Shown: piece by piece, positions 26,854 to 35,744 of the stretch
Position numbering within the stretch: the stretch's first letter is position 1
Layout of the letters: every line of letters begins with the position of its first letter
Translations under genes and position numbers: made by a program
The notes under the pieces: generated by a model
Seen by the model: only the letters and a program-made list of their open reading frames with translations
Databases searched by the model: none
What the model was told of the DNA's origin: nothing
Assembly: GCA_001874255.1 (NCBI GenBank)
Contig: MPDC01000006.1
Location: 82,870 to 146,869, forward strand
DNA length: 64,000 nucleotides
Direction: 5' to 3'
Origin: Alphaproteobacteria bacterium MedPE-SWcel
GTDB lineage: Bacteria; Pseudomonadota; Alphaproteobacteria; Rhodobacterales; Rhodobacteraceae

Positions 26854-27123
26854 ATGGACTCATCTGACGCCGAATTGATGCTGCGAGGGTATGGCCTCAC
26901 CACCGCCGAATTCATCTACCACATGCCTGATTTCGCGCATGTTCTGAATGTTTTTGTCTGGCAAGAGTATGATCTGGCACCGGATCATCCCCGGCTTCTG
27001 TCCTTTATCGATTTTTGGAAGGAAGAAATCGAGGGGCCCTTGCGTCACGTCCGTTTTTCGCATCGAAAACGGGTATCGAGCGGCGAGTGGTGCAATCTGA
27101 CCGGAGAGTTCCATATCAATTGA
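26854..27123 (+). CDS. usg: Usg-family protein
   Basis: This 89-residue protein matches the alphaproteobacterial Usg family, of unknown function (the name derives from an 'upstream gene' of a trp locus). Landmarks are LMLRGYGLTTAEFIYHMPDF, the FVWQEYDLAPDHPRLLSFIDFW core, and the C-terminal LRHVRFSHRKRVSSGEW. The ATG at 26854 has ggagaaccaaa upstream. It is divergent from gyrA. A gap of 115 bases separates it from pgl, so cotranscription is possible but not certain. Confidence 0.85.
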   Translation: MDSSDAELMLRGYGLTTAEFIYHMPDFAHVLNVFVWQEYDLAPDHPRLLSFIDFWKEEIEGPLRHVRFSHRKRVSSGEWCNLTGEFHIN

Positions 27124-27238
27124 CCTTGCCACGGGAATTCACTTGTCACTCTTGGCCTGTTGCGAAACCTGTGACACAGTTCCGCCAAAAGGTGACTTCG
27201 GTTGAGCTGTCGTTGCCTCAAGTGTGAGGAGCAAGTCG

Positions 27239-27910
27239 ATGAATTTCAACGAATACCCGGATCGGGAAATGCTGGCTATTTCGGTCGCGAACCGGATCGC
27301 CGGGGATCTGAAGACCCACCTTCTGGGCAATAGTCGTGCCACGATCGCTGTCGCTGGCGGAACTTCGCCGGGGCCTATCTTCGATGATCTCTGTGCGGCG
27401 GAACTTGAGTGGGCCAATGTCTGCGTGATGGCCTCCGATGAGCGTTGGGTGCCCGAAGACAGCGAGCGGTCGAACGCGCGGCTGATCCGTGATCGGCTGC
27501 TGACGAACCGGGCCAATGCTGCCGAGTTCTTGCCGTTCTATATGGACGGGATGGACCCGGAGGACGCGATTGAACCGCTGTCTGATCAGGTGAGGGCGCG
27601 TGGAAACCTGACGGTTGCGCTTCTGGGCATGGGGGCGGATATGCATACTGCGTCGTTGTTTCCCGGCGAGGCCAATTTACCGGCCGCATTGGCGCCGGAT
27701 GCTCCGGAGGTGGCGGTGATACGTCCGGACAACCAGCCAGAGGCCCGGATAACGCTGACCGCGCGGGTGCTTGACGCCGCGATGGCGAAACATCTGGTGA
27801 TTTTCGGCGAGGAAAAGAAGAATGCGCTGCACCGGGCATTGCACCTCCCCCCAGAGGAGGCGCCGATCCAGGCTGTCCTGTCCGGATGCCAGGTGCACTG
27901 GGCTATGTAA
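27239..27910 (+). CDS. pgl: 6-phosphogluconolactonase
   Basis: Pgl hydrolyses 6-phosphogluconolactone, the second step of the oxidative pentose phosphate and Entner-Doudoroff routes. The 223-residue protein shows the DevB-type family features: AGGTSPGPIFDDL (sugar-phosphate loop, about 40-52), DERWVPEDSERSNARLIRD, GMGADMHTASLFPG and the C-terminal RITLTARVLDAA...IFGEEKK. The start at 27239 follows gaggagcaagtcg; the frame begins at 27224 but that start has no ribosome site. zwf, edd and pgi, the usual partners, are not adjacent. It is convergent with the thioesterase gene. Confidence 0.93.
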   Translation: MNFNEYPDREMLAISVANRIAGDLKTHLLGNSRATIAVAGGTSPGPIFDDLCAAELEWANVCVMASDERWVPEDSERSNARLIRDRLLTNRANAAEFLPFYMDGMDPEDAIEPLSDQVRARGNLTVALLGMGADMHTASLFPGEANLPAALAPDAPEVAVIRPDNQPEARITLTARVLDAAMAKHLVIFGEEKKNALHRALHLPPEEAPIQAVLSGCQVHWAM

Positions 27911-27933
27911 CATCTGGAAAGGATGCCAGGATC

Positions 27934-28410
27934 TCAGCCGATTTCCGTGGCCCCGTCGAGTTCAAGAAACTGTTGCCGCAGGCTGTCCGGAATAGGGTAT
28001 CCGGCCGTTCCGTCGGCGGTGCGGAATACCATGACGCCCTGCATGGTTGCCCTGAGGTCGCCAGACCAGATTTGTTGTTCAATCATGTAGGACGTGCGTC
28101 GAAACGACAGAACTCGGGCCGTGGTTATATAGGTTTCGCCAATCACCATCTCTTTGATGTAGTGAATATCCGCATTTCTCACCACATGCCGAGGTTGCTC
28201 GAGCCCTTTGAAATGGGGGCGGAAAAAACTGTTGTAATACTCAACGCGCAGAGCCTCAAACCAATCGAGGTAGGCTTTGTTATTCACATGCTGGAGGATG
28301 TCGATTTCGGAAAATCGCACACGGTCGGCCATCGCCATAGGCACCGGGTCCGACAATCCATGGGCGATCTGTTCGTCTGGGCTCAGCGGGGTGAGATATC
28401 GTAGGGTCAT
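27934..28410 (-). CDS. Hotdog-fold acyl-CoA thioesterase
   Basis: The 158-residue protein has the 4-hydroxybenzoyl-CoA thioesterase/YbgC-like pattern: RVRFSEIDILQHVNNKAYLDWFEALRVEY, where the aspartate of the SEID/QHVNN motif corresponds to the catalytic acid, followed by beta strands (VRNADIHYIKEMVIGETYITTARVL). Such enzymes cleave acyl-CoA or acyl-ACP thioesters, often with broad specificity. The substrate is unknown. The start at 28410 is the best family fit; ATG codons further upstream extend it by seven residues. Confidence 0.85.
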   Translation of the reverse strand: MTLRYLTPLSPDEQIAHGLSDPVPMAMADRVRFSEIDILQHVNNKAYLDWFEALRVEYYNSFFRPHFKGLEQPRHVVRNADIHYIKEMVIGETYITTARVLSFRRTSYMIEQQIWSGDLRATMQGVMVFRTADGTAGYPIPDSLRQQFLELDGATEIG

Positions 28411-28626
28411 AGCGTACCGCCTAAGCTCCAATTGGCTTTAGTGCAACGATATTTTGGCCCCTTGACGATGACAAGGCGGTTCGTGCGTGGTTCGGGATTG
28501 AACGCTCGATTGTTCCCCACTTGGGGAGCAGGTGTGTGGGATCAGACAGCGATTGCTGCTGGTGCCCTATGTGTCAATCGGCTGTATGACCCTCTGTGCA
28601 GGCGCCGCGGCCGTTTACAGCTGCGA

Positions 28627-30918
28627 TCATGCGGCATTCTGATCTGCCGCCTCTATTGGCTTGGGCCAGGTGAACACAAACTCCGTTCCTTGCCCGCTCC
28701 CATCCGAGATCACTTGGATATCATGCCCCAGGATCGTGAGGTGCTTTTTGACAAATGCGAGCCCCATCCCACTTCCCTCCACCTTGTCGCGAGATTGAAG
28801 TGTTTTGAACAATCCAAATATCAGGCCGTGGAACTTTTCCGGGATGCCAGGTCCGTTGTCTTTGACGCGAATACTGTAGTGGTCTGCGCAATCCTGCAGT
28901 GAAACGAATATCTCGCCTTGCTCCTTGTCGCTGTGTTTTATCGAATTGCCGATCAGGTTGAGCAACACAGTTCTAAGAGGCAGGAAGTTCAACCTTGCCG
29001 ATTTGAATTCGTCCGAAAAGCGCAGCGCTATCTGCTCTGAAGATTCGACCAACTTTTCCAGATCTTCCACCATGGCTGTTCCATCGACGATTTCCCGCGA
29101 CGGATCGAACTCGATAGATCCGATCCGCGAGTGCAGCAACAGATCGTCCAGAAGCCGCGCCATCCTTTGGATACGTGATTTCATGAAATGCATGTGTTCG
29201 CGGGTGTCTTCGGTCAGCAGCCCCTCGAGATCCTCTTCCAACCAGGTCGCGGCATGCGAGATGACCCGCAAAGGGGCTTTCAGGTCATGTGAGGCAACAT
29301 AGGCAAATTCCTCCAGTTCACTATTCGATCGGTTGAGGCGCGCAATCAGCGATTTGGCCTCATCCTCCAAAGCGATGCGCGCGGTCACATCCCGGACAAC
29401 GGCGACGAACAATGGCGGATGCTGGTCGGGAAGCGGGCTGATTGACACTTCAAGTGTGACTTCATTTCCAAACCGGTCGTGCCCTGTACAGAGGTTTACC
29501 CGGCCAAAGGCCTGGGGGGAGCCGGTGGAAAGAAACGTTGTTATTTCGGTCTGCAGTTCGCGCCAATCCTCTGGTGTCACGAAATCGGACAACGTGACAT
29601 CGCTGACGTCGCTCGGTGGGACTTCAAACTCGGTTTGGAAAGAACGGTTGCAGTTCAGAATTGTCCCGTTGGCGTCAATAACGGCCAAGCCGTCAAGAAC
29701 CGCATCATAGACCTTTCCCGCATGGGCTTCCTGCTGGCGTAGCCGGTCAAGAAGATGACGAAAGCTCCGCGCGAGATCTCCGACCTCATCCGGCAGGAGA
29801 ACCGGAAGAACGGGGTCGCGTCCATCATTGGCTGCACTGACAATATCCCGGCTCATGTCGATCATGGGAGCCAGCGCCTTCTTCAAACCCGCCCGGGTAT
29901 ATCGCGCAGCAGCAACGATGAGCAACAGGCCCAGTGCAAACAGCTGCAGCGTCGAAATGGGCAATGTCTGTCCGAAAAAATGCCGCGGTTTGATCAGTGT
30001 GACGTGGACCTGATGCGTGTTCCGGCTCAACCGATCCAGCTGTGTCGAAAGGTAGTCGATGCCGTCTTTGGTAATCCGGGTCAGGCCGGATCCCGCACGC
30101 TGGACCTGATTTGCCACTGCAGTCGGAAGAGAGGAGGGGGCGTCGAATGCAAAGTCGCCCCTCTGGCGATCGGCGCGCCACGAATAGGTACTGCCGGAGG
30201 AGTAGCTCAGTATGAAATCGGATGACAGCTCCAAAGGTTCGAAGGTCGCGGCGTTATGTTCGATCAGATCCACGTTTATGGCGATAAACCCGAACGCGGT
30301 TCCGTCTTCATCAAATACGGGGACCAGCGTGCGATAGACCAGTTTGCGGGGTTCCTGGATGACGCCGTTCTCTCGATTGAACGACGGTTTGCCGATGTGC
30401 ACGCCGCCATAGCCAAGCTCCGCTGCTTCCTGCAGATAGGGTTCCTCGCCTTTGAGTTGAAGCTGCTCCTCAGGCACTCGAACCAAACTTGCACCATCCT
30501 TGTTCACTCGGACGATTTCACGCCCCCCATCTGCAAAACCCACAAACCGAATTTGGGTATAGTTGGGTCGCATGGCATGAAACGAAGAGAAAATCGTGGC
30601 GAGGCGATCTTTCCATTCCAGGGTGCCATCGCCACTGACGGGATCGATCCCGTTGTTGGCGCTGGCGCGAATAAGCGCTGGAACCGGGGGCATGTTCGCA
30701 AGAATTCGGGCATCAGAGACGATAGACTCGGTGGCGTCAACCGTGGCCCGGGTGACCAGATCGGCAACTTCAACCAGATCCGACGCGGATTTTTTCGTCT
30801 CGAGGCTGTGAGAGATCAACCCGCTGGCCAGAGTCAGGACGACGACCGCGATAACCGTCGTTGACACTGCGAGCTGAGAGACGCGGTACTGCAGAGAGTT
30901 GGATTTTCCAAAGACCAT
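28627..30918 (-). CDS. Membrane-bound PAS sensor histidine kinase (orphan)
   Basis: This 763-residue protein reads as two transmembrane segments (VSTTVIAVVVLTLASGLI at about 18-35 and TLQLFALGLLLIVAAARYTR near 320) flanking a periplasmic sensor of about 280 residues that looks like a double-Cache domain. It then has a HAMP-type linker, a PAS domain (about 400-510; DAVLDGLAVIDANGTILNCN), a HisKA helix with phospho-acceptor His544 (ASHDLKAPLRVISH), and a HATPase module (NLIGNSIKHS; VKDNGPGIPEKFHGLIFGLF; EGSGMGLAFVKKHL). The domain order resembles two-component sensors that take part in light, redox or lifestyle responses. No response regulator is adjacent, so its partner is elsewhere or missing. 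Confidence 0.93.
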   Translation of the reverse strand: MVFGKSNSLQYRVSQLAVSTTVIAVVVLTLASGLISHSLETKKSASDLVEVADLVTRATVDATESIVSDARILANMPPVPALIRASANNGIDPVSGDGTLEWKDRLATIFSSFHAMRPNYTQIRFVGFADGGREIVRVNKDGASLVRVPEEQLQLKGEEPYLQEAAELGYGGVHIGKPSFNRENGVIQEPRKLVYRTLVPVFDEDGTAFGFIAINVDLIEHNAATFEPLELSSDFILSYSSGSTYSWRADRQRGDFAFDAPSSLPTAVANQVQRAGSGLTRITKDGIDYLSTQLDRLSRNTHQVHVTLIKPRHFFGQTLPISTLQLFALGLLLIVAAARYTRAGLKKALAPMIDMSRDIVSAANDGRDPVLPVLLPDEVGDLARSFRHLLDRLRQQEAHAGKVYDAVLDGLAVIDANGTILNCNRSFQTEFEVPPSDVSDVTLSDFVTPEDWRELQTEITTFLSTGSPQAFGRVNLCTGHDRFGNEVTLEVSISPLPDQHPPLFVAVVRDVTARIALEDEAKSLIARLNRSNSELEEFAYVASHDLKAPLRVISHAATWLEEDLEGLLTEDTREHMHFMKSRIQRMARLLDDLLLHSRIGSIEFDPSREIVDGTAMVEDLEKLVESSEQIALRFSDEFKSARLNFLPLRTVLLNLIGNSIKHSDKEQGEIFVSLQDCADHYSIRVKDNGPGIPEKFHGLIFGLFKTLQSRDKVEGSGMGLAFVKKHLTILGHDIQVISDGSGQGTEFVFTWPKPIEAADQNAA

Positions 30919-31142
30919 ACCGAGCTCGCTGAACGTGCATGCCCTGAATGGTTACATGCGATCTTCTTGTCTCGCCATGGTTGCGCCCTGCCGGATAACA
31001 GCCAGTTAATTTCCCTGAGGTCACCGTGAGTTTTACGGACGCATATTGATTGTCCGGGCCGACGCAGGTGCCCGGGCGCGGGGGCGCGAAAGGGCTGCTG
31101 GTCCTTTTCTGTACCGATGGTGCCAGGATACGCCCGATCTCG

Positions 31143-31808
31143 TCAGGTCTTTGTGCGCCCCGGTCCATATTCCGCAAAAGCTGCGAGAACGTCCGCCATC
31201 TCTGCTTCACTCAGCAGGTGTGGCGTACCGATAGAGAGGCTGGTCACATAGGCCTGGGCAAGGGTTTCCAGTTCAATCATCCGCCACATGGCCTTTTCGA
31301 GGGTCTCGCCGCAAACAACGGCGCCGTGGTTGGCCATCAAACATCCCGAGCGGTCGGCCATGGCGCGGACAATATTGTCAGACAGCGCCTGAGAGCCAAA
31401 CAGCGCGTAGTCGGCCAGGGGCACATCCATTCCCCCGAAGGCCGCAACCATATAGTGGCAGGGTGGGATCGGACGGTGTGACATCGCCAATACACTGCAA
31501 TACACAGGATGGGCATGAACCACCGCATGCATGTCCGGCTTGGCGTTCAGGATCGCGCGATGGAACGGCCATTCCGTCGACGGTTTCATCTGTCCCGGTT
31601 CTGGCGGGCTGTCATCAAGGGGCAGGCGGACAATCAACTCGGGTGTCATCTGATCGTAGGGCACCCCCGAAGGCGTAATCAGGAAGCCGCCTTCGACCTG
31701 GACCGATATGTTGCCGGATGTCCCCTGGTTCACGCCGCTTCGGTTCAATTCGAGGCAGGCCGCAATGATGGCTTCGCGGGTCTCAAAGCTGTCTGGCGAA
31801 AGGCTCAT
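31143..31808 (-). CDS. Class II aldolase/adducin family protein
   Basis: This 221-residue protein matches the L-fuculose-phosphate aldolase / tetronate-phosphate decarboxylase group. Zinc ligands are visible in VVHAHPVYCSVLA (His-x-His) and the later LMANHGAVVCG (His). The N-terminal NRSGVNQGTSGNISVQVEGGFLITPSGVPYDQM is the phosphate-binding region. Such enzymes cleave or decarboxylate phosphorylated sugars. The exact substrate is unknown. The ATG at 31808 sits inside an earlier GTG start (31820). Neighbouring genes give no clue, as no sugar kinase or isomerase is adjacent. Confidence 0.88.
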   Translation of the reverse strand: MSLSPDSFETREAIIAACLELNRSGVNQGTSGNISVQVEGGFLITPSGVPYDQMTPELIVRLPLDDSPPEPGQMKPSTEWPFHRAILNAKPDMHAVVHAHPVYCSVLAMSHRPIPPCHYMVAAFGGMDVPLADYALFGSQALSDNIVRAMADRSGCLMANHGAVVCGETLEKAMWRMIELETLAQAYVTSLSIGTPHLLSEAEMADVLAAFAEYGPGRTKT

Positions 31809-31888
31809 GTGGTGGTCCACTCTCTTTGGTCCGTGTCGGCGTCACCGATACCCGGATTCTACCCGGACGGAAATGGCGTAAGGTCGGA

Positions 31889-32230
31889 TCAGTCGGTGGC
31901 GTCTGCCCCATGCAGACGGCGGGACACGCGCAGCTTGACCTCAGAGGGCTCCGCCCCGAGAGCCTCGACGACCTGGTCCAGCTTGATCCGCGTGCCATGC
32001 AGCTGATCAAGCAGCGACATGATGATCACCAGCGCGTCTTCGTTCACTTCGAAATCGTCGGTCAGTTCGCAAAGAAGGGTGATCCGTCGAATATCCAGCG
32101 TCCGGTAGCGCGGACCATCCGTCGTAAGGACCGGAGACACAATGCGCAAACGCTCGAAATACCTCAATCGCTCGGCGGTCAGGGAGGTGACGCTTTCGAT
32201 GACCTGTTCCGGGGCGTAGAAGTTTGTCAT
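31889..32230 (-). CDS. cbpM: Chaperone modulator CbpM
   Basis: CbpM is the small partner that inhibits or tunes the DnaJ-like CbpA. The 113-residue protein is a MerR-like helix-turn-helix fold (APEQVIESVTSLTAERLRYFERLRIVSPVL) followed by a helical part with HGTRIKLDQV. It overlaps the end of the DnaJ-family gene by four bases (ATGA), so the two are translationally coupled. A palindrome sits in front of the pair. Confidence 0.88.
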   Translation of the reverse strand: MTNFYAPEQVIESVTSLTAERLRYFERLRIVSPVLTTDGPRYRTLDIRRITLLCELTDDFEVNEDALVIIMSLLDQLHGTRIKLDQVVEALGAEPSEVKLRVSRRLHGADATD

Positions 32231-33180
32231 GATGGCTCCTTTCCGGCACGAGGATTATAGGCATGGTTCGCCTGCCAGCCTTTCATGAACTGCCTGAGCT
32301 CTTCGTCGATCTCGGGCGGGCTGACAATCACCAGCTTCACCCTCTGATCGCCCTTGCCGGAGCGTCCTTTGACACCGCGCCCCTTCAGGCGCAGCACCTG
32401 TCCGGAACTTGCACCCGCTGGCACCGTGACGTTGACGGTGCCCGTCACCGTTTTGACGGGCACCTTGCCGCCAAGGATCGCCTCGTCGATCGAGATCGGC
32501 AGCGTCACCAGGATGTCATCGCCATCCCGCTCGAAATCCGGGCTGGGACTTACGTCGAGCGTGATGAACGCGTCGCCCGGTTGTCCGGCACCAATGCCGG
32601 TTTCGCCTTTGCCGCGCAAGCGGAGGGTCTGACCGTCACGCACCCCTTCAGGGATCGTGACCTCCAGCGCGGCGCCGTCCGGCAAGGTGATCCGCGACTT
32701 CGCCCCCCGCGCGGCATCCAGAAATGACACGGCAAGGCGATAATGCGTATCCTGCCCGGGGTGATCGCGCGGCCACCCGCGGTCGGAGCCTTGCCCCATG
32801 CCCGCCGCCCCCCGGCTGCGCGCAAAGCGGGCGAAGAAATCTTCGGCGTCGAACCCTTCGCTGAAAGGGTCTCTCTCTGATCCGGTCCGGCTATGCGTAT
32901 AGGGGTTTTCCGACCGTCTCGCTTCGTCCCGATAGTAGCCGCGGGGCGCTTTTTCGGCGCCGGTGTCATCAATTTCGCCGGCATCAAAACGACGGCGCGT
33001 CTCCGGGTCCTTGAGCAAGTCATAGGCCCGGCCCGCATCCTTGAACCGCGCCTCTGCACTTGGATCATCCGGGTTGAGGTCCGGGTGATTTTCACGGGCC
33101 AGCTTGCGATATGCTTTTTTGATATCCTCCGCGCTTGCATCCTTGGTCAGGCCAAGCGCGGCGTAGGGATCTAATGCCAT
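32227..33180 (-). CDS. cbpA: CbpA-type DnaJ co-chaperone
   Basis: The 317-residue protein has an N-terminal J domain (about residues 4-70) with the HPD motif in RENHPDLNP, a flexible Gly/Arg-rich linker, and the C-terminal DnaJ peptide-binding domains (about 150-300) with VTIPEGVRDGQTLRLRGKGETG. There are no zinc-finger cysteine repeats, so it is the CbpA/type II class and not DnaJ itself. It stimulates DnaK ATPase. Its coupling with CbpM supports this. A CAGATA-N3-TATCTG palindrome lies 20 bases upstream of its start. Confidence 0.92.
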   Translation of the reverse strand: MALDPYAALGLTKDASAEDIKKAYRKLARENHPDLNPDDPSAEARFKDAGRAYDLLKDPETRRRFDAGEIDDTGAEKAPRGYYRDEARRSENPYTHSRTGSERDPFSEGFDAEDFFARFARSRGAAGMGQGSDRGWPRDHPGQDTHYRLAVSFLDAARGAKSRITLPDGAALEVTIPEGVRDGQTLRLRGKGETGIGAGQPGDAFITLDVSPSPDFERDGDDILVTLPISIDEAILGGKVPVKTVTGTVNVTVPAGASSGQVLRLKGRGVKGRSGKGDQRVKLVIVSPPEIDEELRQFMKGWQANHAYNPRAGKEPS

Positions 33181-33199
33181 TTCATGCTCCCGCAGTTGA

Positions 33200-33214
33200 C
33201 AGATAATCTATCTG
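33200..33214. promoter_or_regulatory. Palindromic operator candidate in front of cbpA
   Basis: CAGATA-ATC-TATCTG is a perfect 6-3-6 inverted repeat. It lies 20-34 bases upstream of the cbpA start, near where a promoter would be. It could bind a dimeric regulator, possibly CbpM or a stress regulator. Confidence 0.4.
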
Positions 33215-33281
33215 CAGCGGAAGAGAATGCAATGCCACGCGCCTGCGAAAATCGGCCGCAGCGTCTTGCTATCCGAGAGGG

Positions 33282-34358
33282 TTACCCGACCAGGCGAAGC
33301 TGCGCGCGACCGTCGGACACCGCGGGATCGCCCTTTAGCCGCCGTGTCAGACGCAGAACACCCGCGAGGACTTCGGCCTCTCTCATCGACACCAAGCGCC
33401 GCGCGGCGGGATAGGCAACCGAGACTTTTTCGGATTTCAGGCGCGGGCACAGAGACATGAGCTCGGAGCGCCCCCGTGCCCCGATACGCTGCAGCGCCTG
33501 CGGACCCGGATACAGCGTCTCGGCCGGTAGACCATTCGCCAGGATGATCTGGTGCTGACCGGTCAACAAGGTGACGTAGTCGACGGTCTTTCTGCCCTGC
33601 ATTTCGCGAATGCGCGGAAGCGCGATCAGCCCCTTTGCAGGCACCAGGACTTCCGCGGTGCCAAACAGAAGAGTGCAAGCCGGATCGCGTATCAGAATCC
33701 GGTGATCGGGGGACACAATGGTATCCAGGTTCGGCGCGTCCTGTTGGATGAAATCCGCCTTCAGCAGGAGAGGTTTTGCGACCTCGGAACCCGTCAGATC
33801 CAGCCTGCGCCGCCCGGTCCACAGGATCGGAACGGCCCCGTTGTCCAATGTCTCTACGAGATCACCGACCTTCAGCCGGGCAACATCTACCGGTCCCGAC
33901 GGCGTCTGGATCTGCGTCCCTGCGGCAAAGCAGGGGAAATCGTCAAAGTCGAGATCACCGTCATCGTCGCCACCGGGGCCTGCGGCTTCGTCCGCCCGGC
34001 CATATCTTACCCTGGCGGGCCCAACCGGGACGCCGCCCAGATCGATCAGAAACGGCTGGCCGGAGAGCAGGAGGTGCTCGTCTCCATCGCCGCGACCTTG
34101 TTCGATGTCGGGCTGCACACCGGTTCTTGGCACCACGACAGCCCCGGTCGAGTCGAAAATGGTGACGAACTGACCGTTCTGGAATTCGGTTCCTCCGGTA
34201 CGCACCTGTTCAACGACGACGGTGAAAATCTCGCTCGCAGAGCCGATCGCCTCGACCCCATTGACGACCACAACCCTGTTCGGTCCGTTGCCGTACCCGT
34301 AATAGCGTGTGTATCGGCCGATCTGATCGCCGCGAAGCTCCAATGTCACAGTGGGCAT
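33282..34358 (-). CDS. Hint-domain protein (first of two)
   Basis: The 358-residue protein has an N-terminal domain of about 140 residues rich in beta structure and acidic stretches (GPGGDDDGDLDFDDF), followed by a Hint (Hedgehog/intein) domain from about 143: PCFAAGTQIQTPSGPVDVARLKVGDLVETLDNGAVPILWTGRRR, and the later histidine-containing blocks SPDHRILI, AEVLVPAKGLI and LTGQHQIILANGL. Hint domains cleave or rearrange the backbone after the cysteine. There is no signal peptide, so secretion would have to follow a non-Sec route or autoprocessing. The protein resembles the Hint proteins often found in Rhodobacteraceae near RTX-type secreted proteins. A CtrA-like half site lies 115-130 bases upstream. 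Confidence 0.85.
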   Translation of the reverse strand: MPTVTLELRGDQIGRYTRYYGYGNGPNRVVVVNGVEAIGSASEIFTVVVEQVRTGGTEFQNGQFVTIFDSTGAVVVPRTGVQPDIEQGRGDGDEHLLLSGQPFLIDLGGVPVGPARVRYGRADEAAGPGGDDDGDLDFDDFPCFAAGTQIQTPSGPVDVARLKVGDLVETLDNGAVPILWTGRRRLDLTGSEVAKPLLLKADFIQQDAPNLDTIVSPDHRILIRDPACTLLFGTAEVLVPAKGLIALPRIREMQGRKTVDYVTLLTGQHQIILANGLPAETLYPGPQALQRIGARGRSELMSLCPRLKSEKVSVAYPAARRLVSMREAEVLAGVLRLTRRLKGDPAVSDGRAQLRLVG

Positions 34359-34472
34359 GTCGAACTATCCTTGCACTCTACATGTGCGCCGGGTCAAAAA
34401 ACCACGGGCGGCGCCTCCCGTGCCTGCCTTGCGATCAAAAAAGCCCCGGTTGGGTCCCCGGTCGGGTCGATG

Positions 34473-34487
34473 TTAACGCTCTGTAAA
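34473..34487. promoter_or_regulatory. CtrA-like site in front of the first Hint gene
   Basis: TTAA-cgctctg-TAAA matches the CtrA box TTAA-N7-TTAA at seven of eight positions. On the other strand it reads TTTA-N7-TTAAC. It is 115-129 bases upstream of the Hint start at 34358. No -35/-10 pair is obvious next to it. Confidence 0.35.
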
Positions 34488-34559
34488 CTACCTACCAAGT
34501 CTCGTGCCTGAGGTCATGTGATTTCTGTCTCGGGTCAACGTCTGGCCCCGAATGCGGGC

Positions 34560-35252
34560 TCAAGCGCGGCCGCGCAGGACCTCGGGGACTGAAATGATCC
34601 ACAGCGATACCGCCGCAATGGCGAAAAGCCAGTGGCCGACGATGCCGAACACCACTGCGCCAACGACGCCTCCGACGGCGAAACATGCAAGTGTCAGGCT
34701 GTGCAATGTCAGCTTGGGCCGCGCGTCCAGCTTCGTGGCCTCCGGTCCAAGCAACCCCGCCAATTCGATCCCGATGTCGGTCGCCATGCCCGAGACATGG
34801 GTCGTTCGCACCCGGGAACGGGAAATCATCGTCGTGACCGCATTCTGAAACCCCATTATGAAGCTCAGCACGACGACCAGCAGTGTTTGCGTGTCACTCT
34901 GTGGCCAGACAATCAGAACAGCCCCCAAGAGCAATAGAAAAAGACCCTCGGCGAAAATCGCGATAGCGTAAACAGAGCGCAGGCGCCGCTGCTCTCCGGC
35001 CTGTATACCCAATGCCGCAAGTCCTGCGCCGAAGATGAACGCGGCCACCAAACCGGCAAAGGACAGGGCAATGAGGAGGCCACCCTCGGCGATGTGATCT
35101 GCAAAGGCTGAAATATTGCCCGTCATATTCGCAGTGAATGCCCCGGCGATTAGGAACCCGACTGCGTTCAGCGCCCCGGCAATCGAGGATAATAATCCAG
35201 CCAGAAACAGATCGATAGCATCGGTACGATCTTCACCAACACGGACCAGCAT
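34560..35252 (-). CDS. DUF1275 (YoaK-like) membrane protein
   Basis: The 230-residue protein has about six membrane spans (e.g. [39 protein letters not shown] and [15 protein letters not shown]), with the family signatures [18 protein letters not shown] and [36 protein letters not shown]. YoaK/DUF1275 proteins have unknown function and are regarded as membrane transporters or permeases. The start at 35252 follows ggaaaggtgcctg. It lies between the two Hint genes without overlap. Confidence 0.85.
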   Translation of the reverse strand: MLVRVGEDRTDAIDLFLAGLLSSIAGALNAVGFLIAGAFTANMTGNISAFADHIAEGGLLIALSFAGLVAAFIFGAGLAALGIQAGEQRRLRSVYAIAIFAEGLFLLLLGAVLIVWPQSDTQTLLVVVLSFIMGFQNAVTTMISRSRVRTTHVSGMATDIGIELAGLLGPEATKLDARPKLTLHSLTLACFAVGGVVGAVVFGIVGHWLFAIAAVSLWIISVPEVLRGRA

Positions 35253-35744
35253 CAGGCACCTTTCCCCGGACAAGACACCGCCAGACTAAGCCCGGTCAGC
35301 CCCGCCGGTAAAGCAGCAAGCGGTCCGGATCGATGAGGTCTTGTCGCAGGGCGCCAAGACGTGCGGACCTTATCCTGATCCGCTCAGGGTTTGGGCAGTG
35401 CGTCATCGTCGGGCCGCCAAGCGTGGACTAAGGGGGGCGAGGGGGGCTGAGCCTGGTATGATTAAGTGGCCGAAAATGCGACACCGACCAAATCGGAGCC
35501 CTTCGCGGTGCCGCGCGGCGAGAATGCCGCAAACCGGCTAAGCTTTTGCCATTTTGCCAGCATAGTGTGCCCTCACAGATAGCCCTACAATTTGCCACGC
35601 CGTCGACGATGCCGCTCAAGCCTCTGCGCACCGCGTTGCCATCCGCGATGAGGTCCTGGTTGGCTGATCCCCGGGTGGAACGCCAGCAGGTCTCTTCAGT
35701 GATCCGAAACGTGGCGGCGATGTCCGTTTGAAAGAGCTTGACCC
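35253..35744. other. Gene-free stretch of 492 bases
   Basis: No convincing gene is present. The open frames here are rich in Arg and Pro and look like non-coding sequence. A stretch on the minus strand (35296-35406) could encode 36 residues ending LRQDLIDPDRLLLYRRG, which resembles the C-terminal end of a real protein and might be a decayed gene remnant. The right half presumably holds the leader and promoter of the second Hint gene. Confidence 0.5.

Noticed and set aside
35296..35406. A 36-codon open frame on the minus strand ending in a protein-like tail
   Set aside because: It could be a remnant of a decayed gene, but it is too short and no family could be recognised, so it is only mentioned in the description of the gap.
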